A DNA stretch of 64,000 bases from Rhodocollybia butyracea. Its lineage: Eukaryota > Basidiomycota > Agaricomycetes > Agaricales > Omphalotaceae. Under the pieces are notes generated by a model. The model was given only the letters and a program-made list of their open reading frames with translations. It did not search any database and was not told the origin of the DNA. Below are positions 56,714-64,000 of the stretch, piece after piece. Position 1 is the first letter of the stretch, and each line of letters begins with the position of its first letter. A program made the translations under genes and the position numbers. The stretch covers positions 310,001-374,000 of the forward strand of contig JADNRY010000028.1 of the NCBI GenBank assembly GCA_015501585.1, in the 5' to 3' direction.

Positions 56714-59226
56714 ATGAGCTTTCTACATTGGCTTCCAGTGCTACTACTCACCTCGCGCGCCGTAGGTGCCGAGTATGTAGTACCGTCGACTTGGAGTGTA
56801 TGTTTATTGGTTCTCAATGAACTGTACACTCACTGAACGACCGGCGTATAGGGCACGAATATCACTGCATCTAATGAAGACCGTCAGGCAATTATCGAAG
56901 CAGCCATCCAAGAGGCCTTCACCCTTGGGACTTCCTGTGGGTTCAATGCTTTATTTCAGTTTATTCATCTACTCATTCTCGGAAACAGTCAACGCCGATT
57001 TTTACTCTGTTTTGGCCGTCTCCGACCTCTACAACAATGCTACTACGTACAAAAACCAAGTCACTGCGTATTTCGCGACCACGACTTTCCAGGGTTCCAA
57101 TATGTAAAAGTTCATAACTCTTCCTCTACTCTTTCTCTACTAACATCTGCTTCAGTGTTTGTATCGCATTTTTATTCCTTGATCCTTACCATAACTGATG
57201 CTCATCGTAATCCGGTTCGTCCACAAAGATCGTGTATGTCCAATTCGTTTCGAATTATGCGCTTAACTGATAGGTCCGGTATTATCAGTAATGAGGGCGT
57301 CGATGCGATGCGTGCATATCAAGTCTACCAGGACTCGGCAATGCTCAACTTAGCGATACAGGTATGGGAATATAGTCGAAGTTATACGATATCTTCTGCA
57401 AATGTGGCCTCGGGCACGATCCCAACAAAGTCAGTCAACGTTGGGAAAACTTGCTCAGGTGGTGGTGCGTGTATTCAATCTTTTATGGTGAAAATAGTCA
57501 TAGAACCGTTCAATCCAGCGACCCTCGTTGGTGGGGTGTTTTGGGCAAGTGGACTTGTGTGTGTGTGGAACTTGCAAAGGCTTACAGACTTGGATATACA
57601 GCTAACAGATGTGGACGATCCAACCTTATACGGGGCTAATACTGCGTTTGTCGTCCTGATTTCCCCTTGACAAAACTTCCCTCTCACGACTTCCTCTTTC
57701 AGCATGTTCTTCACGTCAGTCCTCCCAGCTCCATTTTTAATCTACTTATATTCAGTGATTCCCCCAGGCTCTCAGCATATCTCGCTCAAGCCACTGGAAA
57801 CACCACGTACCTCAGCGCCGCTATGGATTCCGGTGCATTCATGATCGATGTTATACAGGTTACTAGCCCCGGAAACGGAGTCGCCTCGATTTCGGCGAAC
57901 GCTAGTGGGTGTGGTGACATTTGGGGTGCGGGTTCTTTCCGGCTAGATCATACAGGATGGTTCATGGAAGGCCTCGCGATTCTCCCCGGAAGTACCACCC
58001 TCGGACAGCAGAGTGTGTCTGTAGATACCTTGTCAGTGTCGTTGACTGTTTTTGATCATAAGAAGCACATCATGTATCAGAAATCTAACAAAGTGCATAT
58101 CCAGGCGATCTGATATTGTCAATATCACGCTTGCAGCGAACTCGCTGTGCAACGCGCCCAATGGCATCGTCAGTGCGTTTTTACCTTATTCTTTCGGATT
58201 TGTGATTTTATCTGACCTTTGCACCTCTAGACACTGGGGAAGGTGTAGGAGACTCGACCATTGTTCAAGGCATCGGGGCATTGTATCACGTTCTTCAAGG
58301 GCCTGCAGACTTGTTAACCTATGTCGGGAGTTTCTTAAGTGTTCAGGTGAGCCTTTCTCCTCTCACGTTATACCTCCCCGGAAAACCAAAACGCAAAACC
58401 TTACCTCCTTTTCCGAGTCAGTACAATACAATTACATCTGCGGCAACTACACCCGGTAGCAACGTCTACGCAAACTCCTGGATTGGACCTCCCGCACCGT
58501 TTGACCTGACGAATCAGACGCAAGCGGTGTTCGCGCTGGTCAATGGTGCACAGGTTAATCTCAGTAGCGGAAATAATGGTACGGCTTCTAATGGGACAAG
58601 CGGAAGCGGGAACGGCAACAACTCGGACAACTCGGGTAATCCGAATAGCTCTAATAGTGATGCCCAGCACAAGAGTCTCATAGGGCCCATTGTAGGCGCA
58701 GTTGTCAGTGGAGGTAAGTGACTCGGTCCAATCTCTCTCTCTCGCCCCAGTACCTGGCGACAGTGACTAACCCTTAGTTGCCTTCCTCATTCTCCTCACC
58801 TTTGCCCTCTTCTTCTTCAAACGCCGCCAAACATCCCAGAACCTACACATTGACGCCCTAGAACCCCTGCAACACCGGCCTCCTCCCACCATGCCCAGCC
58901 TCTCCACCTTTTCCAACTCAAATAGTTTCCCCGTTGAAAAGCCCTGGTACTCTCCCTTGCCCACGGGCACGTGGACGCCCTCGCACGGGTACGTGCAGAC
59001 GGCGGGGTCGAGTGGGGAATTCGGCCGGACGCGAAAATTGCTGACTTCAGGGGCATTGTCTATGCCCAGTGTGGCTGGGTCGGGGGCTGGGTCTGGGTCA
59101 GATGCTGATGCGCGGCTGGAACAGATACCCACAGATAACTTGATCCAGATATTACAGAGCCGGCTGCAGCAGCAGGGGGTGACGGAGCAGGGACATGCGC
59201 CGCCTGCGTATGAGGTGCCGAGGTGA
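56714..59226 (+). CDS. Secreted, membrane-anchored six-hairpin glycosidase-like protein (GH76-like)
   Basis: The start at 56714 gives a signal peptide (MSFLHWLPVLLLTSRAVGA). Exons 56714-56797, 56852-56936 and from 56989 on are clear; later introns lie near 57100-57270, 57466-57520, 57550-57611, 57650-57765, 58029-58108, 58165-58230, 58345-58420 and 58713-58778, some borders not fixed. The ectodomain has the pattern of agaric GH76-like proteins: SVLAVSDLYNNATTYKNQV, a GIISNEGVDAMRAYQVYQD helix, GVFW...DPTLYGANTA, then LSAYLAQATGNTTYLSAAM and FMEGLAILPG. A Gly/Ser/Asn linker precedes one transmembrane helix (VAFLILLTFALFFF), KRRQ, and a Pro/Ser-rich cytoplasmic tail ending PPAYEVPR. GH76 enzymes cleave alpha-1,6-mannan and act in cell-wall remodelling; catalytic Asp residues were not confirmed. 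Confidence 0.72.
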
Positions 59227-59889
59227 TTCGTCGGTTCTTGATTCTTGATATCTTGTAGGACACGATGGGGTATGATACGATACGATAGAAGATGGCTAAT
59301 TCTAATCAATATATATGTATCATATTGTGTTTTATTGCTATACAGGACTTTGTGGGGTAGATGGTTGTAGTGGTCACGTAGAACACGTCTTTCTTTTTTT
59401 CTTGATTAACCCCTGAATGATATACACCATATAAATACGCAGATATGTATCAGTACATATTGGGGTCCTGAGCACTGATACAATAAGTGGAACACTGGGT
59501 CCTCGTAGCTCTCCTGCTTCGCGTCATGTTGTTTCAAAGGGGCGATCTGGCTGCTACTATGTCCTCTTACTGTGGCCTTGTACAAAAACTTCGTTATCTT
59601 TGACCTTATGCCTGCTCCTTAGCAAAAGTCGGAGCCCGACAAGGTCCTATGACCTGTAGATGTTATGCGGTCATGCGGTCAAACTACAGGCAACTTTGGT
59701 GCAAGTACCCCCCACGAAAACTGTTGGAGTAGTACTTCGTATGATCAGTTTTTCACGCTCAGACCTTTCTATCCCTGCTCATATGTCTGTCTACCTTCAC
59801 TCCATGCTTACACATACATATGATACTTCGAGACTTATATTAGCCAGTTCATAGTTTTTCCCTCCCTCAGTTGTACTACTCCCATTTTT
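59227..59889. repeat. Spacer duplicated near 61540-61895
   Basis: 59500-59715 and 61545-61890 share GTTTCAAAGGGGC, GCGATCTGGCTACT, GGTCCTATGACCTGTAGATGT-type and GCAACTTTGGTGCAAGTACCC blocks in the same order. No gene seen. Confidence 0.55.
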
Positions 59890-61500
59890 CAGCTGCTCAC
59901 CTGTTCATGATGCATGATCGAGATCATGACGAACAAAGAAAAAAAGCGCTTACAGACCGGTCGGCCCGTTGGCTCCGGTTTTTTCTTCAACACGTCGATG
60001 TAATTTTGAAGGGAATGTATCGGACCTCGGTAAGTCTTGGATTTTGTCAATCAAGCTTGGACGTACTGTGCTAATGTTACTAGTTAGTGACAGAAAGTCA
60101 ATATCTCAACGACCACGGCGTTTCTGAGCACCATTGCGATTTCAAGGTTAACGTTGGCGTGCCAACAATGCTCCACTTTCTGGTCTAACGACAGAATTGG
60201 CCAACTCTGTTGCAGGACAGTTCTCATGTTCCACGCCTGTCGGTCTTACAGTAGTGGAATTTTCTCCGTTGTTTGCATGGATATGGATAAATCGCAGATC
60301 GAGCTAGCAATTGCCGGAATGAGGAAAGGGAGATTTGCTGGCTGATGCGCTGGGGTATCAGCTCGGTACGCCCGTACGCAGTTACGCATTCTCCAAAGCA
60401 CTTATGATTCGAGTCCCGCTGTAGGATCCTATACCAATGTATTGAATGAGCTCGTCGTTGGCATTTACATTTACGCTTGCGCGCTGCTCTCTCCTCTTCA
60501 CGCCGCTATCAAACCCAGCTCAAACACCAGTCGAACCCAAACCAGCCCAGAAGCGACACGGCATTTGAACGTCATCGAAAAACTCTTCAGAACCCGGTCG
60601 CCGAGTCTCGAAGACGCCTTTCAAGAATCTCCTCACCGGCCCCCCTATTCCAGCAGGTCGTGGCCGGTCAGCACATGCGAAACAGAAGAAACCTGTGCAC
60701 GCGTTCAGCGTTCACTCTTTCGCTCTCTGCTGCCATGAATGCTTCGACATCGCATAACGCAAATTCTCTTCCCCTTCCGCGTAAAAAAACCCAAACTGGT
60801 TTCGTCTCCTATGCCTATTCCTATCCCCGGTGACGTGCTCGCGCCGCAGACAGACGTGCATAGGGATGAGGTGGTGATCCGGTATAGTGGGAGATAATGG
60901 GATCAGATCGCTGTACCCGAGTTTGAGTTCGAAGAAGGGACGGAGGGAGGATGCGCGCGATCTGGGGGTGACTTCGAGTCGGGACGCGCGGGTTGGTATT
61001 CGCCAGACGGATAGCCAAGGCGGAGCTTCTGAGGCGCTATTATTGATAGTTTGAGAGTGAGGTAATCGGTGGATGGGAGACGAGGTTTCTGGATTTATGC
61101 AAATCCAGCTCATAGGGATGGGAGCCGTGGAATAATCATGCCAATCATCGCCTTATCTTTTCTCATACCAAGTTCCTCTCCACTCATACTTACATCTGAT
61201 TCGAGTACTCCTAAACCTACCAATTGACATCGGTTCTGAAGTTCTAGCATAAGTAAGTATTCTTGCCTCACCCTTCTTGTCGCTCGAGGACCTCCATATC
61301 GCGCGTGGATCTGCATCGGGTATGACAGTTAGGATGCTTGACCTGAACGTCGACCTCCGGGTACTCATGTAGTGACCTACGTATCAACAACACTGTACCT
61401 CCATGAAACCTGACTTGCTATCTATCTATAGACGAGACCCCACTGGCTTTGCTCCTCCGAAAATCAAACTCCTATGTACTCTTCACTGCTTTGTGCGTTT
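59890..61500. repeat. Direct segmental duplication, right copy
   Basis: Counterpart of 54501-56330 with deletions and point changes throughout, so the duplication is old. The coding-like traces seen in the left copy are more decayed here (RDEVVIRYSGR followed by a stop). Confidence 0.65.
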
Positions 61501-61979
61501 GTTTCCCGTTTGCCCGCCGGTCTGTGGCGTCCTCGTAGGATTCCAATGCATCGCATCGTGTGTTGTTTCAAAGGGGCCTGAGCCACTCTTTTGTTACCTG
61601 CTGCATCCTGACAAAACCCTGCTGCGTCCAAGCGCCCAACCAGACTGACATCTACTATCTTTGCGACTTGATATATGAAGACTTCCATGATGACTGGTGG
61701 GTATTCTAACCGGCAACCATATCATGTGCGATCTGGCTACTCTGACCTACTATGACCTTTTGATATCTTCGGCTTTGTGCCTGTTCCTGAGCAAAAACCA
61801 GTGGCCTCAAGCCCTACGAGGCCCTATGACTTGTAGATGTAATGCAGTTAATGTTTCCCGCAATCTACGTGCAACTTTGGTGCAAGTACCCTTAGGCGAA
61901 CAAAGTTGAAGATATATAAGACACTGGTTGGTTCATCGTACTTACTCCTCATCCTAGGATACTTCCTTTCTCAGCACAA

Positions 61980-62324
61980 TGAAGGCCACCAGTGCTATTC
62001 TCGCCATCGCCTCTCCCCTTCTCGTCAAGGCTTCCTCCCAACTTCCCCCTCTTTCATGAAGGTGGTATTGGTATGTACGTTTGTAGATCTTACGTATCGT
62101 TAATTTTACCATTTCATTGTATGTACACCAGGAAGTGTGCGCAGGCCAAGTTACTATCTCTGAGACTTTCATTCGTGAAAACCCCGATGTCAAACTCGCA
62201 CACGTTTTCCGTCGAGAATGAGGATTACTCTAATTTTGCCCTAACTTCTAAACATGCTCTTCAAGCCCGTCAAGCTGCGCCGGTGATAGATGTCTGCGGC
62301 AATATATTCACTGCAAGTTGACTG
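61980..62324 (+). pseudogene. Small secreted protein, probably decayed
   Basis: A TATA-like ATATATAAG at 61911 precedes ATG 61980 and a signal peptide (MKATSAILAIASPLLVKA). After a possible intron (about 62064-62132) come VTISETFIRENPDVKLAHVF and, in another frame, ALQARQAAPVIDVCGNIFTA ending at TGA 62322-62324. The fragments look like one small secreted protein whose frames no longer join. Confidence 0.4.
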
Positions 62325-62528
62325 CAAGTATGTAGTCCCACCCCCCAAAATCAAAACTCCACAGTCTGCTAAAACTCCACAAACCTTCTAGCAGGGACGG
62401 TGCGGCTAAATTCGGTCTTTGGACAGTGATTTTCTCGGTGACTATCAGTAAAAAAGTTTGTAAAAATTTCTGGTAGTCCAGATACACCGTTGAGGAGAAT
62501 ATTTCAATATAGAGATGCCTGGCACTTG

Positions 62529-64000
62529 CTAGTTGCGTCCACTCTTTAATTTGGGAGATTGTAGTGCTTCTCTCGGAACAAACTCCCAATTACCATTATC
62601 ACCTGGCACATCCTCTGGAGGTAACGATTACCGTCAAGTACCATATTGTCTCGTAAAATAACTCACCATCGCTGGGAAAATCATCCTGGAAAGACTCTTC
62701 TGGATCCACGATCTCAAAATCTTCATCGCCCGGAGCTTCAAAGATTGGATACCCTTGAATTTGCGCATATTTTGATTCAGAAGGATCAAACCCGCGGTAC
62801 CGTATGTACTCTGAAACAGCCAAATACTGCGAGCTGTCCCAGTTGTCTCCATGCACAGATATATGTAGCGAAGGAAGGGTTCCCAGAAGTGCTTGGAATT
62901 CCTGATTTATTGGAATCGACCCAAGTGCGTCCATAGACCAGAAATATGGAGGATCATGCAAGGAGAAATGTGGGACGGATGAGATGTTGAATTCTTTCAC
63001 TGGAGCAACAAACAGGTAGATATCGTGACTCAGGCTCGTGGCAGTCTCCTCATATGCAGAATACCATTTGTCAAAGAATAAGGAGATCCGAATCTTTGAG
63101 CTAATCACCACTATAAGTAACAGGATGCAGCAATGAATTGAGTCTGACACGCGCGAGAAGGATGTATTTACCGTATTTTGCAGTAGATATATTTGGATTA
63201 ACATGAGCGGCCTGTGCAAGCCAAGCAGCCTTTAAAAAGTCGCATGATGGTCCAGGCTGCATATCAATGTCAAGGACAAACGCTGGAGAAAACGAATGGT
63301 CTCCCAGCGTGTAGTTAACGCTGTACATGATAGTTGTGAGTACTGGTTTATTTTCAGGACCCCGAAACCCTACCGCGCCCACCCCTCCACACCGTTGACT
63401 GAGCAATGCGATATAGAATCTCCACTATGAGAATCATGATCCGACTTCCATCCTGTGATTGAATAAGAAATTCCGTGGGTGAGCTGTGCTTGTGCGATGG
63501 GTTTCTGAATTGTCAATTGATCAATAATTTGGTACATGAATGGGAGATCGCTCTGGGGATTTCTACTACTCACATCTCCCCAATAGCTCCAGACTGACCC
63601 GAAAGACAGCCCAGAAAAAGTATCTTCAAGTGGCACAGACTGTCGGCACTTGCCTGCATATGATTGCACTATCAACCACTCAATACTTCCAAAATGGTCT
63701 TCAATATGCTTAATAACGGCCTCATCCGAGGCGTACTCCTGGAACCTGAGCGCAGGAATCCATTTTTCTGGAACTTGGATTTCTTTCAGGCCATGCCCCA
63801 GTTTAGAGCCGTAGGGACCTTGAGGACCAAGACATACCAGTCCAGAAGCGGGTTGCATCCAATGCTTTCCTGGATAAATTCCCTTCAACAGCCGTTAGTA
63901 GTTTTATTTTAGTTTTATTGCAGTCCTGCAGAACGAGAGACACAACTCACTGCAGATGTATCTCCTTGTGACAGGAATGCTTGCAGGGAGTCGATAGTCT
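62529..64000 (-). CDS. Agaric kinase-like family member, cut by the right edge
   Basis: From the edge: exon ending IDSLQAFLSQGDTSA at 63949, an intron with a perfect branch site TACTAAC, then the exon from 63879 (GIYPGKHWMQPASGLVCLGP..., through GLSFGSVWSYWGDVSS), a further exon with FSPAFVLDIDMQPGPSC and CDFLKAAWLAQAAHVNP, and exons 63119-62681 (DIYLFVAPVKEFNISSVPHF, DPPYFWSMDALGSIP, SEYIRYRGFDPSE) and 62615-62529 (GNWEFVPREALQSPK, TAG at 62529-62531). The order matches an uncharacterised family greatly expanded in mushrooms, with a kinase-like N-terminal half (outside the window here) and a DPPYFWS...GFDP...GYPI C-terminus. Function unknown. Relatives at 47475 and 51640 are broken, this one looks intact. 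Confidence 0.62.

Overview
The window is fungal nuclear DNA, almost certainly from a mushroom-forming basidiomycete (Agaricomycetes, probably Agaricales). The evidence is genes split by many 50-70 nt GT-AG introns, a typical agaric gene set (ING/PHD protein, Msn2-like zinc finger, homeodomain factor, 7TM protein, isoprenylcysteine methyltransferases, a membrane-anchored six-hairpin glycosidase) and several small fungal-type mobile elements. Exon joins below were read by eye from splice sites and frame; none is supported by RNA data.

Layout. 0-14 kb is the conserved, gene-bearing part: a gene cut by the left edge, a homeodomain factor (1989-2809, +), a weak multi-exon candidate (3190-3790, -), a pterin-dehydratase-like gene (6104-7194, -), an ING-family PHD gene (8859-10302, -) and a two-finger C2H2 regulator (11168-13283, -). 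13.3-19.4 kb holds nothing I can support as coding. 19.4-40 kb is a segment present three times: a secreted two-domain protein gene followed tail-to-tail by wreckage of an MFS sugar-transporter gene. Copies 1 (20302-21621) and 2 (27500-28916) are intact; copy 3 (34846-36134) is a pseudogene. Each copy has collected its own insertions: a hAT-like MITE in copy 1, a 3.3 kb gag-only LTR element just upstream of copy 3, and a 1.7 kb LTR element plus a short repeat in the transporter remnant of copy 3.

42-45 kb is a nest: a Copia-type gag-only element (42075-45058) carries a 610-bp miniature LTR element (TRIM, 42829-43438) inside gag and a Tc1/mariner-type MITE (44405-45002) inside one LTR. The TRIM LTRs each contain a tRNA-like Pol III unit lacking an anticodon arm and followed by T5; the TRIM primer-binding site implies a primer tRNA with the same 3' acceptor sequence. 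This is the most unusual object in the window.

45-54 kb has a pair of closely related isoprenylcysteine methyltransferase genes in opposite orientation (45262-46036 - and 50280-51054 +), decayed members of an agaric-specific kinase-like family between and beside them, a poly(A)-tailed retroposed small structured RNA (49735-49845), and a 7TM gene (52238-53628, -). 54-62 kb has a glycosidase gene (56714-59226, +) bracketed by two direct copies of a decayed segment. The right edge cuts another member of the kinase-like family (62529-64000, -).

Mobile elements and segmental duplication dominate everything right of 19 kb. In the young LTR elements almost all differences between LTR pairs are CpG transitions, which suggests cytosine methylation of repeats in this genome.
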